DNA from: Pseudomonas wenzhouensis
Lineage (GTDB): Bacteria; Pseudomonadota; Gammaproteobacteria; Pseudomonadales; Pseudomonadaceae
Assembly (NCBI RefSeq): GCF_021029445.1
Contig: NZ_CP072610.1
Coordinates: forward strand, 2,542,001 to 2,606,000
Direction: 5' to 3'
Length of the DNA stretch: 64,000 nucleotides
Shown piece after piece: positions 46,154-56,095 of the stretch. The notes beneath the pieces were generated by a model that saw only the letters and a list, made by a program, of their open reading frames with translations, made no database searches and was not told where the DNA came from. Every line of letters starts with the position of its first letter. Within the stretch, counting starts at the first letter, position 1. A program made the translations under genes and the position numbers.

Positions 46154-47832
46154 CAGGCCTGCACCGGCATGCCCAGCGCCTTGACGCTTTCTTCGGCGAG
46201 GTCGAGTACGCTGGGCTTGGTTTCCGGACGCATCACGGCGCCAGCTTCCAGGTAGTATTCCAGGCTGCTGAGGGCATCGGCCAGGGTTTCCAGCATCTGC
46301 TCGGATGGCATTTGCCCACTTTCCAGCATGCGCGTCTGGATATAGTCGGCGCATGCACCGACCAGCACCGATGCGCGGCGTTGCTCCAGGAACCACAAGC
46401 CACCGCGTACCGCCTGCAAACTGAAGGGCACGTTGGACAGGTGCATCTTGTCGCCACCGGACTCCAGATACGCCGTGATGGCACGCTTGGCCAGCGCCAG
46501 ACCGGCCTGAGCCTCGTCGACCACGACGATACGCGCCTCGTTGAGCTGATGGCTGGCGAAGGAGTCGGCCTCCTGGCCCGGTGCCACCGCTACCGGCCTG
46601 CTATCACGACCGTCACCGCGCTCGAGGCTGGCCACCATGCCTTCGACATACAGCACCGCGTCAGCCAGTTTGTGCAATTGCTGTGGCTGTGGCGGCGCAT
46701 CTTCACTCCAGGCTGCAACCAGTGGCAACTGCGCGCTCAGCGAATTACCGGCAGAAGTCAGGCCAACCATACCCAGGGTCTTGGCCAACTTGCCCAACAG
46801 TGCATGCAGGGTACCCAGCGTTTCGCCTTGCAGGGTGCCGCGCTCGAGCAGGTCGAGCATGTCCTTGACGCTGGCCAGTTCTTCACGAATCGCCGCAGAC
46901 AGCGAACGCATCACCGCCTGCCCAGGCCCGGCCAAGCGTTGGTATTCCTCTTCCAGCAGGTGATCGGTGAACGGCAGCGGCGTGAGGCCGAACACCTCGC
47001 GCATGGCGCTGGCGAGTGGCCCGTGGCTGTCGGCCAACGCGACCAGATACAGCAACTCCTTGAGCAAACTGCGTGGTGCTTCGTACTGGGGGTTGCCGAG
47101 CATCAACTTGAGCTCGCGATCCAGTCGCGAGAACAGCTGCTTGCGTGATTTACGCGGCAGCAACTGGGCATCGCACTGCGCCTCGAGGGCCGCAGCGCCG
47201 ATCCAGCACATGCGGGCGCGCGGCTCGTTGGCGAACAGGCTGTCCAGACGCGCCATGGCGCGCACCATCAGCTTGAGGCTGGCCTGTGGATTCTGCTCAC
47301 GAATAAAGCCGAGCAGGCCCACCTGATACATGTGGCGCAGACGCTTGCCTTCGACCTGCTTGGCAGCACCGTCGAGTGGCAGCGTCGCACTATGCGGGCG
47401 CGCGTGATCCAGACGGACACTGAAGAAGAAGCTTTCCGGCAGCGGCGGCTGCCCCCCGGCCTGACGCAGGTCATTGATCGCCGGCAACAGCAGCTCGGGC
47501 ATTTCCTGACGGTGAGCATCGACGCTCTCCAGGTAACGGCGCAGCACATACAGGGCATTGCTCAGGGCCGCCAGTTGTACATCGCGCTCCTCACCGACAC
47601 CGGCCGGGATATCGGTGGCCTGATCGAGCACTTCCTGCGCCAACAACTCGGCACCGGCCAGCTCGATCAGGTTGAGCGTACCGCGCACCTGCTGCAGGTT
47701 TTCCACCGCCTGCTGCAGCAGGCTGCCGTTGTGTCGCTCGGCGATGAAGTGCTCCAGGCTCTGCTCGGCCTCCTCCATGGTGACGAACAACTCGTCGCGC
47801 ACCAGGTTCAGCGATGTGGCTCCACTTACCAT
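46153..47832 (-). CDS. fimL: Type IV pilus and virulence regulator FimL
   Basis: A 559-residue protein homologous to the N-terminal part of the chemotaxis kinase ChpA. It consists of two helical Hpt-like domains that lack the phosphorylatable His. FimL of P. aeruginosa (558 residues) acts with the Chp system to promote cAMP production, and with Vfr, needed for twitching. The neighbouring nudC on one side and the ECH1-like gene on the other are the same in P. aeruginosa. No catalytic residues are expected; none were found. Confidence 0.9.
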   Translation of the reverse strand: MVSGATSLNLVRDELFVTMEEAEQSLEHFIAERHNGSLLQQAVENLQQVRGTLNLIELAGAELLAQEVLDQATDIPAGVGEERDVQLAALSNALYVLRRYLESVDAHRQEMPELLLPAINDLRQAGGQPPLPESFFFSVRLDHARPHSATLPLDGAAKQVEGKRLRHMYQVGLLGFIREQNPQASLKLMVRAMARLDSLFANEPRARMCWIGAAALEAQCDAQLLPRKSRKQLFSRLDRELKLMLGNPQYEAPRSLLKELLYLVALADSHGPLASAMREVFGLTPLPFTDHLLEEEYQRLAGPGQAVMRSLSAAIREELASVKDMLDLLERGTLQGETLGTLHALLGKLAKTLGMVGLTSAGNSLSAQLPLVAAWSEDAPPQPQQLHKLADAVLYVEGMVASLERGDGRDSRPVAVAPGQEADSFASHQLNEARIVVVDEAQAGLALAKRAITAYLESGGDKMHLSNVPFSLQAVRGGLWFLEQRRASVLVGACADYIQTRMLESGQMPSEQMLETLADALSSLEYYLEAGAVMRPETKPSVLDLAEESVKALGMPVQA

Positions 47833-47869
47833 GCTCTGGGCCTCGCAGCGAACGTCAGCGAATACGGCA

Positions 47870-48682
47870 TCAGTCGGCGAACTCCGGCTTCTGTTTGGTC
47901 ATGTGGGCGGCCATGGCCAGGCGCAGGTCTTCCGACTGCAGCATGGCGGCGTTCCAGGTGGCGATATATTCGAGGCCATCTTCGACGCGGTGGTCGCGCA
48001 TGTAGCGAATCATTTCCTTGGTACCGCGCACGGCAATCGGTGACTTGGCGGCGATCTGCTCGGCAATCTCCATGACACCAGCCAGTAACGTCTCATGGTT
48101 TTCGTAGGCCCGGTTGGCCAGACCGATGCGTACGGCCTCGTGACCATCGATGCTGCGCCCGGTATAGGCCAGCTCACGCATCATGCCGTCACCGATGATG
48201 CGCGGCAGGCGCTGCAGCGTGCCGACATCGGCGGCCATCCCCATGTCGACTTCCTTGATCGAAAACTGTGCATCGACCGTGCAGTAACGCATATCGCAGG
48301 CGCTGACCAGATCGATGGCGCCACCGATGCAGTAGCCCTGAATCGCCGCCAGCACGGGTTTGCGGCAGTTGTCGACAGCATTGAAGGAGGCTTGCAGCTC
48401 GAGAATCTTGCGCCGCAGCGCGGTGGCGTTGCGACCGACATCCTTGCCCAGTTGCGCACCGACCGAGGCCAGCAGCATCAGATCGATGCCCGAGGAAAAG
48501 TGCTTGCCGGCACCGGAAAGCACCACCACGCGGACCACATCGTTGTCATCGACCCACTGGAAAATCTCGATGATCTCGCGCCAGAAGTCGGCATTCATGG
48601 CGTTGACCTTGTCCGGTCGGTTGATCTGCACGTGAGCGATCTTGCCCACCAGCTCGATGCGGAAGGCTTTGTAGTCGGACAT
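47870..48682 (-). CDS. Enoyl-CoA hydratase family protein, dienoyl-CoA isomerase-like
   Basis: A 270-residue crotonase. The oxyanion hole is in FSSGIDLMLLAS and QGYCIGGAIDL. The segment KEVDMGMAADVGTLQRLPRIIG is typical of delta3,5-delta2,4-dienoyl-CoA isomerase (ECH1), including the Glu and Asp catalysts. The start at ATG 48682 (MSDYKAF) is chosen after a GAGGA site; an in-frame ATG at 48700 has no site. It probably acts in degradation of unsaturated fatty acids. Confidence 0.9.
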   Translation of the reverse strand: MSDYKAFRIELVGKIAHVQINRPDKVNAMNADFWREIIEIFQWVDDNDVVRVVVLSGAGKHFSSGIDLMLLASVGAQLGKDVGRNATALRRKILELQASFNAVDNCRKPVLAAIQGYCIGGAIDLVSACDMRYCTVDAQFSIKEVDMGMAADVGTLQRLPRIIGDGMMRELAYTGRSIDGHEAVRIGLANRAYENHETLLAGVMEIAEQIAAKSPIAVRGTKEMIRYMRDHRVEDGLEYIATWNAAMLQSEDLRLAMAAHMTKQKPEFAD

Positions 48683-48842
48683 GGCAGGCATCCTCAGCAA
48701 CGGCGTGGCAGCGCGATGATTATTTTGTGATTAATAACCGGGCAACTATAACAAGCGCGTCATAAAAGTCGATGCTTGCCAGCGTGACGCAGGCCACAGC
48801 CCGGGCGTTATCAACTGCTTTGAATATCAGAGATAAGCGTTT

Positions 48843-48874
48843 GATCTGCCGAAGAACTTGCGCTTCGGCAGATC
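48843..48874. other. 12-bp perfect hairpin downstream of ldcA
   Basis: GATCTGCCGAAG pairs with CTTCGGCAGATC (48843-48854 with 48863-48874, 8-base loop). It lies 9 bases after the ldcA stop. The T-run of an intrinsic terminator is missing, so it may stabilise the 3' end or be a factor-dependent site. Confidence 0.6.
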
Positions 48875-48883
48875 CGGGGTGGT

Positions 48884-51127
48884 TTATTCCACCAAGCAAT
48901 CCACCGTGTAGTGTCCGGTGTCGGTTTGCAGGCCATGTACATCGACGTCAAAGCCGGGGAAAGCCTTGTCGAAGGTGCGCGCGAACGCCAGGTAGTCGAG
49001 AATCGAACGACTTTGCGTGGTAAAGCGCTCACCCGGCATGATCAGCGGAATGCCGGGCGGGTAAGGCACCAGCATCACCGCCGCGATACGCCCCTGGAGC
49101 TGGTCGATCGGTACCGCTTCGACCTCGCCCCGCACCAGGCGGTCATAGGCATCAGCCGGTTTGATCGCAGTCTCTGGCAGTGCCGTATACATGCTTCGCA
49201 GCGCCTTGGCCGTGGCGTTGTCGCGGTAGCACCCATGCAGCGCATCGCACAGATCGCGCAGCCCCATGCCGTGGTAGCGCCCGCTACCGGCATGGGCGAT
49301 GGAAGGCAGCACGTCGATCAGCGGCAAGTTGGCATCGTAGCTGCGCTTGAACTCCAGCAACTCGGTCAGCAGCGTGCTCCACTTGCCCTTGGTGATGCCC
49401 ATGGAGAACAGCACCAGAAAGGAGTACAGCCCGGTTTTCTCCACCACCAGGCCGCGCTCCCAGAGGAACTTGCTGACCACTGCAGCCGGAATGCCCTGCG
49501 GCTCCAGCTTGCCGGCGGCGCTGAGCCCCGGCATCACCAGGGTGACCTTGATCGGATCGAGCAGCACATAGTCATCGGCCACTTCGCCAAAGCCATGCCA
49601 GTCGGCGTCTGGCTGCAGCACCCAGTCGGTCGTGGCAAGGCTGTCGGCGCCATCGGCTGCACCCGGCTGCCAGATGCTGAACCACCAGTCCTCGGCGCTC
49701 AGGTTGCGCCGCACATTGGCGAGGGCACGGCGGAAGCTCAGCGCCTCGTCGAAGGTTTCCTGGATCAGCGAACGGCCGGCCGGCCCTTCCATCATCGCCG
49801 AGGCCACATCCAGCGAGGCAATGATGCCGTACTGCGGCGAAGTGGAGATGTGCATCATGAAAGCTTCGTTGAAGCGGTCACGGTCCAGTTGGCGCTGACC
49901 ACCATCCTGCACGTGAATCATCGACGCCTGACTGAACGCCGCCAGTAGCTTGTGCGTGGAATGGGTGGTGAACACCAGCGGCGACTGCTCGTCACATTGG
50001 GTGCCCATGCCATAACGGCCGGCATAGAACTCATGGAACGCCGCATAGGCATACCAGGCCTCATCGAAATGCAGGACTTCGACCGAATCACCCAGCGCCT
50101 GCTTGACCATCTCAGCGTTGTAGCAGAGCCCGTCGTAGGTGGAGTTGGTCACCACCGCCAGCTTGACCTTGGGCGCCCGGCCGCGCGCCAGCGGGCTGGC
50201 GTCGATCTTGGCCTGGATCGATTCCTTGCTGAACTCGGAGAGCGGAATCGGCCCGATGATGCCCAGCTCGTTGCGCTCCGGGCACAGGTACAGCGGAATT
50301 GCACCGGTCATGATGATCGAGTGCAGGATCGATTTGTGGCAGTTGCGATCCACCAGCACCAGGTCATCGCGACCGACCATGGAATGCCAGACGATCTTGT
50401 TCGCCGTCGAGGTGCCGTTGATCACGAAGAAGGTGTGATCGGCGCCAAAGTTGCGCGCCGCACGCGCCTCGGCCTCGGCCAGCGGCCCGGTGTGATCGAG
50501 CAGCGAGCCCAACTCCGGCACCGACACGGACAGGTCGGAACGCAGGGTGTTCTCACCGAAGAACTGGTGGAAAGCCTGGCCCACCGGGCTTTTGCGATAG
50601 GCCACGCCGCCGCCATGGCCAGGCGTATGCCAGGAATAGTTGGACTGCGCGGTGTGCTGCACCAGCGCCTTGAAGAACGGCGGCAGCAGGCCGTCGAGGT
50701 AATTGTGCGCCGCCCGCGCCACCTGGCGGGCCAGGAAGGACACAGTGTCTTCGTAGAGGTAGAGGATGCCGCGCAGGTGGTTGAGATCGGCCATGGCTTC
50801 GGCCGGCGCGTTCTCGATAGTGACCTGCTCGCCGAGGGCGAAGATCGGCAATTGCGGCGCCCGCACCCGCGCCACGCGGATCAGCTCGACCATGTCCTGC
50901 AGCAGGCGGCTGTTCTCGCCAGCGCCCTCGGCCGCCACCAGGATGCAGGCCAGGCCGTGATGGGTGGAGGCGACGATGCGCCCCTCGGCAGCGCTGGCCG
51001 TGGGCAGGATGCTGAAACCGTCCTGGGTGAGTTCCTGAGCGATGGCGCGCACGCGATCACCTGCCACGGTGTCGGCCTTGATGTCGCGGTGCACGATAAG
51101 GACGGGGAATTTTAGATCTTTATACAT
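48884..51127 (-). CDS. ldcA: Lysine decarboxylase LdcA
   Basis: A 747-residue fold-type I PLP decarboxylase close to P. aeruginosa LdcA, which makes cadaverine from lysine in the arginine-dependent lysine catabolic route. An N-terminal wing domain (about 1-130) precedes the PLP domain; Lys393 in FTTHSTHKLLAA is the PLP lysine. The His in HTPGHGGG (about 167) and the Asp in FDEAWYA are conserved. In P. aeruginosa expression needs ArgR; no ArgR site was identified here. Confidence 0.95.
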   Translation of the reverse strand: MYKDLKFPVLIVHRDIKADTVAGDRVRAIAQELTQDGFSILPTASAAEGRIVASTHHGLACILVAAEGAGENSRLLQDMVELIRVARVRAPQLPIFALGEQVTIENAPAEAMADLNHLRGILYLYEDTVSFLARQVARAAHNYLDGLLPPFFKALVQHTAQSNYSWHTPGHGGGVAYRKSPVGQAFHQFFGENTLRSDLSVSVPELGSLLDHTGPLAEAEARAARNFGADHTFFVINGTSTANKIVWHSMVGRDDLVLVDRNCHKSILHSIIMTGAIPLYLCPERNELGIIGPIPLSEFSKESIQAKIDASPLARGRAPKVKLAVVTNSTYDGLCYNAEMVKQALGDSVEVLHFDEAWYAYAAFHEFYAGRYGMGTQCDEQSPLVFTTHSTHKLLAAFSQASMIHVQDGGQRQLDRDRFNEAFMMHISTSPQYGIIASLDVASAMMEGPAGRSLIQETFDEALSFRRALANVRRNLSAEDWWFSIWQPGAADGADSLATTDWVLQPDADWHGFGEVADDYVLLDPIKVTLVMPGLSAAGKLEPQGIPAAVVSKFLWERGLVVEKTGLYSFLVLFSMGITKGKWSTLLTELLEFKRSYDANLPLIDVLPSIAHAGSGRYHGMGLRDLCDALHGCYRDNATAKALRSMYTALPETAIKPADAYDRLVRGEVEAVPIDQLQGRIAAVMLVPYPPGIPLIMPGERFTTQSRSILDYLAFARTFDKAFPGFDVDVHGLQTDTGHYTVDCLVE

Positions 51128-51248
51128 TGTGACGTCCTGAAGGCTGGCAGGCTGGGCCTACCCATCGCCTCAGGTTAGAGGCTCGCTCTGATGGGCGGAA
51201 CCCCCTGTGCATCACGCTATAAGAAAAGGTCGCAATTGCGCTGTTCGG

Positions 51249-52007
51249 TTATTCCGGCGCCTTTTCCAGCTGCGCCCACAGCGATGGGCCACCGGCGGTT
51301 TTTTCGATCACGGCTAGGCGCGCGAGATGGGCTGCCAGCTCATCTTCGCTGGCACGGATGACGCGCGTGCGCGGACGCGAGGCGTCCAGACGGCGAATCG
51401 GTGTGGGCTGCTGGCGCCCGCTGCCGTCGCCATCGGAACCTTCACCGGCCAAGGACAGATTGGTCTGCCCGCCAGTCATCGCCAGGTAGACGTCGGCGAG
51501 AATCTCCGAGTCGAGCAAGGCGCCGTGCAGTTCGCGGTTGGAGTTGTCGACGCCGTAACGCTTGCACAGCGCGTCGAGACTATTGCGCTGCCCCGGATGG
51601 CGCTCACGCGCCATCATCAGGGTATCGAGCACCGAGCAATAATCACTGACGTCGGCCCGCTCGCTCTGCCCCAACAGGGCGAACTCGTTGTTGATGAAGC
51701 CAACGTCGAACGCCGCGTTGTGGATGATCAGCTGGGCACCCTTGATGAATTCGTAGAATTCATCGGCGACGTCCTTGAAGCGCGGCTTGTCGGCGACGTA
51801 CTCATTGGTGATGCCGTGAACCGCGATGGCGCCTTCGTCGATCTCGCGATCCGGGTTGAGATAGACATGGAAGTGACGCCCGGTCAGGCGCCGCCCCATC
51901 AATTCGACACAACCGATCTCGATGATGCGGTGCCCGTCAGTGACCGGCATACCTGTGGTTTCAGTATCCAGCACCACGTAGCGCTTGACGGTGTTATCGG
52001 TTGTCAC
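51249..52007 (-). CDS. dnaQ: DNA polymerase III epsilon subunit (proofreading exonuclease)
   Basis: A 252-residue proofreading exonuclease. Exo I is DTETTG (Asp14, Glu16), Exo II is IIHNAAFDVGFINNE, and Exo III is HGALLDSEILADVY (His-x4-Asp). The C-terminal tail from about residue 190 binds the polymerase alpha subunit. The start is GTG 52007. It lies 74 bases downstream of rnhA on the same strand, unlike in E. coli, where rnhA and dnaQ diverge. Confidence 0.96.
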   Translation of the reverse strand: MTTDNTVKRYVVLDTETTGMPVTDGHRIIEIGCVELMGRRLTGRHFHVYLNPDREIDEGAIAVHGITNEYVADKPRFKDVADEFYEFIKGAQLIIHNAAFDVGFINNEFALLGQSERADVSDYCSVLDTLMMARERHPGQRNSLDALCKRYGVDNSNRELHGALLDSEILADVYLAMTGGQTNLSLAGEGSDGDGSGRQQPTPIRRLDASRPRTRVIRASEDELAAHLARLAVIEKTAGGPSLWAQLEKAPE

Positions 52008-52081
52008 GCCTTGCCTCTCTCATCTGTCCAGGTTGTTGCACATTCAAGCGTGGCATCTTAACTCAGCCAGGGTGTCGTCGC

Positions 52082-52534
52082 TCAGCGCGCCGCACGCACA
52101 TCATCGACGCCTCGGTTGGCCAACTGGTCGGCACGCTCGTTGCCGGGGTGGCCGGTATGCCCACGCACCCACTGCCAGCTCACCTGATGGCGATTCACTT
52201 CTTCGTCCAACTTCTGCCAGAGGTCGGCGTTTTTCACCGGCTCTTTCGAGGCGGTCTTCCAGCCGCGCTTCTTCCAGTTCGGCAGCCATTCCTGGATACC
52301 TTTCATCACGTACTGCGAGTCGGTCACCAGCTTGACCGAGCACGGCCGGGTCAGCACGATCAGGCCGGCAATCGCCGCCATCAGCTCCATGCGGTTGTTG
52401 GTGGTATTGGGATCACCACCCCAGAGTTCCTTTTCTACACCTTTATAGATCAGCAGCGCGCCCCAGCCACCGGGGCCAGGGTTGCCCTTGCAGGCGCCAT
52501 CGGTGTAGATCACTACATCATGGGTTTCAGACAT
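52082..52534 (-). CDS. rnhA: Ribonuclease HI
   Basis: A 150-residue ribonuclease that removes RNA from RNA-DNA hybrids. The catalytic carboxylates sit in [14 protein letters not shown] (Asp12), NRMELMAAI and TDSQYV; the last Asp is in [11 protein letters not shown]. Length is normal. It lies between the methyltransferase gene and dnaQ. Confidence 0.97.
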   Translation of the reverse strand: MSETHDVVIYTDGACKGNPGPGGWGALLIYKGVEKELWGGDPNTTNNRMELMAAIAGLIVLTRPCSVKLVTDSQYVMKGIQEWLPNWKKRGWKTASKEPVKNADLWQKLDEEVNRHQVSWQWVRGHTGHPGNERADQLANRGVDDVRAAR

Positions 52535-52592
52535 TCATCAGCTCTGTACGGAATTGTTTGGCCGGAACGCGACCTGCGGCGAACTGTGGCAA

Positions 52593-53351
52593 TCAGTTGT
52601 CGAGGTCGCGCCGGCTGACCTTGGCCACCGGCATCGGCAGCAGCTTGCCCATCGGTTCACGGCGTGACTGGCGCAAGGGCCGCAGGCCGACCACCAGTTT
52701 GCGCGCCACCAACAGATAGAAGCCGGCACCCGGCAAATGCCAGGCATTGCCCCAGCTTTCCATTCGCCGCAGGCGCATTTGCCAGGCCAGCGCAGCGAGC
52801 GGCGGACGATAGCACCCGAAGCGGCGTTTCTCCAACGCAAAGCCGAGCAGGCTCAGCCAGTCGCCGACACGATTGGGCGCGATACAACGTGCCCTGGCCA
52901 GGCCATCCCGAGCGAACAGACGCCGTGCCCCCCAGGCGCTCCAGGGGTGAATACCGAGAATCAACAGATGCCCGCCAGGCCTGACACTGCGCGCTGCTTC
53001 ACGTAACAGACCATGCGGTGACAGGCTGAAATCCAGACCATGCTGCAACACCACCACATCAGCTGCATGCTCGCCCAGGGGCCAGGATTGCTCCTCGCAG
53101 ACGATCTGCACACCCGGCATTGGCGCCCCCAGGCGCACGTTATGCTGGATCTGCCCGGCCTTGGGCGGGCCTTCGGCGCCAGGGCCGTAGCTCACCAGAT
53201 AACCACCGAAGAAGCGTGCCAGCTCTTCTTCCAGCAAACGCCGCTCTTCCTCCAGCAACAGCTGGCCGAGCGGCCCGGCAAGCCAGTCGCGCGCCTCGCC
53301 AATGAGCTTGAGCCACTCAGGATCAGCCTGGGCGAATGCCTCATCAGTCAT
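52593..53351 (-). CDS. SAM-dependent methyltransferase
   Basis: A 252-residue class I methyltransferase. The methyltransferase-11-type segment contains DVVVLQHGLDFSLSPHGLLREAARSVRPGGHLLILGI (around residues 95-130), but the glycine-rich SAM loop is poorly conserved. It resembles the Pseudomonas family encoded upstream of rnhA. Its substrate is unknown. It is divergent from gloB over a 72-base gap. Confidence 0.88.
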   Translation of the reverse strand: MTDEAFAQADPEWLKLIGEARDWLAGPLGQLLLEEERRLLEEELARFFGGYLVSYGPGAEGPPKAGQIQHNVRLGAPMPGVQIVCEEQSWPLGEHAADVVVLQHGLDFSLSPHGLLREAARSVRPGGHLLILGIHPWSAWGARRLFARDGLARARCIAPNRVGDWLSLLGFALEKRRFGCYRPPLAALAWQMRLRRMESWGNAWHLPGAGFYLLVARKLVVGLRPLRQSRREPMGKLLPMPVAKVSRRDLDN

Positions 53352-53423
53352 CGCTGCCTCCGCATGACAGGTTCTGCATGTCCTGTCTAAGATGCACCTT
53401 TATCAACAGCTTAGCGACCCGCA

Positions 53424-54200
53424 ATGATTCAGATCGACGCGTTGCCCGCCTTCAATGACAACTATATCTGGCTGCTGCAGGATACCAACACCAGGCGCTG
53501 CGCCGTGGTCGACCCCGGTGATGCTGCACCCGTTCTGGCCTGGCTGGAAAGCCATCCGGACTGGACGCTCAGCGATATCCTCATCACTCATCATCACTTC
53601 GACCATGTCGGTGGCGTCGAGACGTTGAAGCACGCCACCGGTGCCCGTGTCGCCGGCCCGGCAGCGGAGCAGATCCCGGCCCGCGATATCGACTTGAACG
53701 ACAACGACACCATCGAGGTCCTCGGCCTGCGCTTCGAGGTGATGGCTGTCCCTGGCCACACGCTTGGCCATATCGCCTACTACCAGGCTGAACAGGCTTT
53801 GCTGTTCTGTGGTGACACCCTGTTCGCCGGTGGCTGCGGCCGTCTATTCGAGGGCACGCCGCAGCAGATGCATCAATCCCTGAGCCGCCTGGCCAATCTG
53901 CCCGGCGAAACAGCAGTGTACTGCACCCACGAATACACGCTGAGCAACCTGCGCTTCGCCCATGCCGTCGAGCCGAACAACACGCGCCTGAATGCACGCC
54001 TGGCAGAAGTCACGCGATGGCGCGAAGACGGTCGAATCAGCCTGCCGTCGACCATCGAACTGGAACACGCCACCAACCCCTTCCTGCGTACCGCCGAGCC
54101 TGCGGTAATCGCGGCGAGCAAGGGACACGACGACCGGCAGTCGAGCGAGCCAAGCGCCGTATTCGCTAGCCTGCGCAGCTGGAAAGATACCTTCCGCTAG
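53424..54200 (+). CDS. gloB: Hydroxyacylglutathione hydrolase (glyoxalase II)
   Basis: A 258-residue metallo-beta-lactamase-fold enzyme that hydrolyses S-D-lactoylglutathione. The metal motif is THHHFDH (His56, His58, Asp60, His61), followed by [11 protein letters not shown] and [30 protein letters not shown] belongs to the glutathione-binding C-terminal part. It is divergent from the methyltransferase gene. Confidence 0.96.
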   Translation: MIQIDALPAFNDNYIWLLQDTNTRRCAVVDPGDAAPVLAWLESHPDWTLSDILITHHHFDHVGGVETLKHATGARVAGPAAEQIPARDIDLNDNDTIEVLGLRFEVMAVPGHTLGHIAYYQAEQALLFCGDTLFAGGCGRLFEGTPQQMHQSLSRLANLPGETAVYCTHEYTLSNLRFAHAVEPNNTRLNARLAEVTRWREDGRISLPSTIELEHATNPFLRTAEPAVIAASKGHDDRQSSEPSAVFASLRSWKDTFR

Positions 54201-54237
54201 CGGAGAAAAAGGTCGACGGGCACGCAAAAGCCCCACT

Positions 54238-54266
54238 CGAGGCTGGTGAAAACTTGACCAGCCTCG
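54238..54266. other. Hairpin between gloB and mltD
   Basis: A perfect 10-bp stem, CGAGGCTGGT/ACCAGCCTCG (54238-54247 with 54257-54266), occupies the 118-base gap. No T-tract follows. It may end the gloB message or mark the mltD leader. Confidence 0.6.
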
Positions 54267-54360
54267 ACCCGATTCCTAGAATCGCCCGACTTTTTCGCCG
54301 GGACAACCACCTCAGCCAATGCCTTTATCATCACGCAACTCATTGAATATCAAGGCATTT

Positions 54361-55893
54361 ATGCGAAGCTCCCGAGTGCTCGCAGTGATGTGCAGCATGA
54401 TTCTGGCCGGCTGTCAGAGCCTGCCCAGCGACACCCCGGATAAGTCCACTGACACCTCCAGGGCCATCGGTCTGGAACGCCAACCGGAATGGCTTAGCAG
54501 CCAGATCAAACCACGCGAGTACAGCGACATCTGGGAGCGCGTACGCGACGGTTTCAAGTTGCAAGATGAAATCGGCATCAACCCGCGCATCGAACGTGTG
54601 CGCCTCTGGTACGCCAGCAATCCGAAGCACGTCGACACCGTCAGCGAACGTAGCGCACCTTATATCCACTACATCGTCGAGCGTCTGGCCGAACGCGACA
54701 TGCCCATGGAGTTGGCGCTGCTGCCGGTGATCGAAAGCGCTTATGACCCACAGGCCTACTCGTCGGCCCATGCCGTTGGCCTGTGGCAGTTCATCCCCTC
54801 CACCGGTCGCCATTACAACCTGCGCCAGACCAACTGGTACGACGGCCGCCGTGACGTCACAGCATCGACCCAGGCAGCACTCAACTATCTCAGCCGCCTG
54901 CATGAGATGTTCAATGGCGACTGGCTGCTCGCCCTGGCCGCCTACAACGCTGGCGAAGGCCGCGTCAGCCGCGCCATCGAGCGCAATGAGAAACTCGGCC
55001 TGCCCAGCGACTACTGGAACCTGTCGCTGCCCAAGGAAACCGAAGACTACGTCCCCAAGCTGCTCGCCCTGTCACAGGTGATCATGACTCCAGACGCTTA
55101 CGGCGTAACGCTGTCGCCAATCGCCAACGAGCCCTACTTCGAGCAGATCGCCATCAAGCAGCACATGGATCTGGCCCGCGTCGCCAAACTGGCTGACCTC
55201 GACGAAGAGGAACTGCTGCAACTCAATCCTGCCTACAAACGCGGCATCACCCTCGATGGCCCACAGCATCTGCTGGTACCGACCGAAAAAGCCGAGCTGC
55301 TCAGCGCCAACCTGGCCCTGATGAAACCGCAGGAACTGGTCGACTGGCAGAGCTATACCGTGCGCTCCGGTGACAGCCTGCACGCCATTGCCAATCATCA
55401 TCATCTGTCGGTGAACATGCTCAAGGATGTCAACCGCCTGAGCAGCAACAACCTGAGCATCGGCCAGGTGCTGACCATACCGGCCAGACCCGATACGGCG
55501 CCGAACGAGCCGCTGTATCAGCAGCGCAGCAGCGCACAGAACAGTGCCGCACCGACCTACCGGGTCAAGAACGGCGACAACCTGTGGCAGATCGCCCGTG
55601 CCAATCAGGTTGCCGTGCATGACCTCAAACGCTGGAACAGGCTGCAGGGCAATCAGCTGAAAGTCGGCCAGGTGCTCACGTTGGCAGCCAGCGCCAGTAG
55701 TGCGCCGCTCGCCAACACGACTCGCAGCACCTCCGGCTCTCGCGACAATGCGACCTATTACCGCGTCCAGCAGGGCGACTCCCTGTACGTCATCGCCAAA
55801 CGCTTCAAGGTCGACCTCAAGCGCCTGCAGGCCTGGAACCCGCGCAGCAGCACGCTGCGTCCCGGGCAAATGCTGACCCTCTATCTGCCCTGA
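54361..55893 (+). CDS. mltD: Membrane-bound lytic murein transglycosylase D
   Basis: A 510-residue lipoprotein from the ATG at 54361, which has AAGG five bases upstream. An in-frame ATG at 54319 lacks a ribosome site and would only lengthen the signal peptide. The lipobox is ILAGC. The SLT domain carries the catalytic Glu in LLPVIESAYDPQA and GLWQFIPSTGRHYNL, then AYNAGEGRV. Three LysM repeats (about residues 333-376, 403-446 and 463-507) bind peptidoglycan. The enzyme cleaves glycan strands at the inner side of the outer membrane. Confidence 0.95.
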   Translation: MRSSRVLAVMCSMILAGCQSLPSDTPDKSTDTSRAIGLERQPEWLSSQIKPREYSDIWERVRDGFKLQDEIGINPRIERVRLWYASNPKHVDTVSERSAPYIHYIVERLAERDMPMELALLPVIESAYDPQAYSSAHAVGLWQFIPSTGRHYNLRQTNWYDGRRDVTASTQAALNYLSRLHEMFNGDWLLALAAYNAGEGRVSRAIERNEKLGLPSDYWNLSLPKETEDYVPKLLALSQVIMTPDAYGVTLSPIANEPYFEQIAIKQHMDLARVAKLADLDEEELLQLNPAYKRGITLDGPQHLLVPTEKAELLSANLALMKPQELVDWQSYTVRSGDSLHAIANHHHLSVNMLKDVNRLSSNNLSIGQVLTIPARPDTAPNEPLYQQRSSAQNSAAPTYRVKNGDNLWQIARANQVAVHDLKRWNRLQGNQLKVGQVLTLAASASSAPLANTTRSTSGSRDNATYYRVQQGDSLYVIAKRFKVDLKRLQAWNPRSSTLRPGQMLTLYLP

Positions 55894-56095
55894 TCAAGGC
55901 GTGCCGGGTGCAGGCAGGCAATACGCAGCCGACCGTGTGACCTGCCCAAACATCCTCAATGGCACCCGACGCAGCCATTGCCGCGAGCCGCACCCGACGA
56001 TGCCCGACCCGCGACTTGCCCCCTACCCGCCACTGCACTCTTTTTCCTGCCGATACAAGCTGTTACTGTACCGCTCCAGAAGCCCAAACGCCGCC

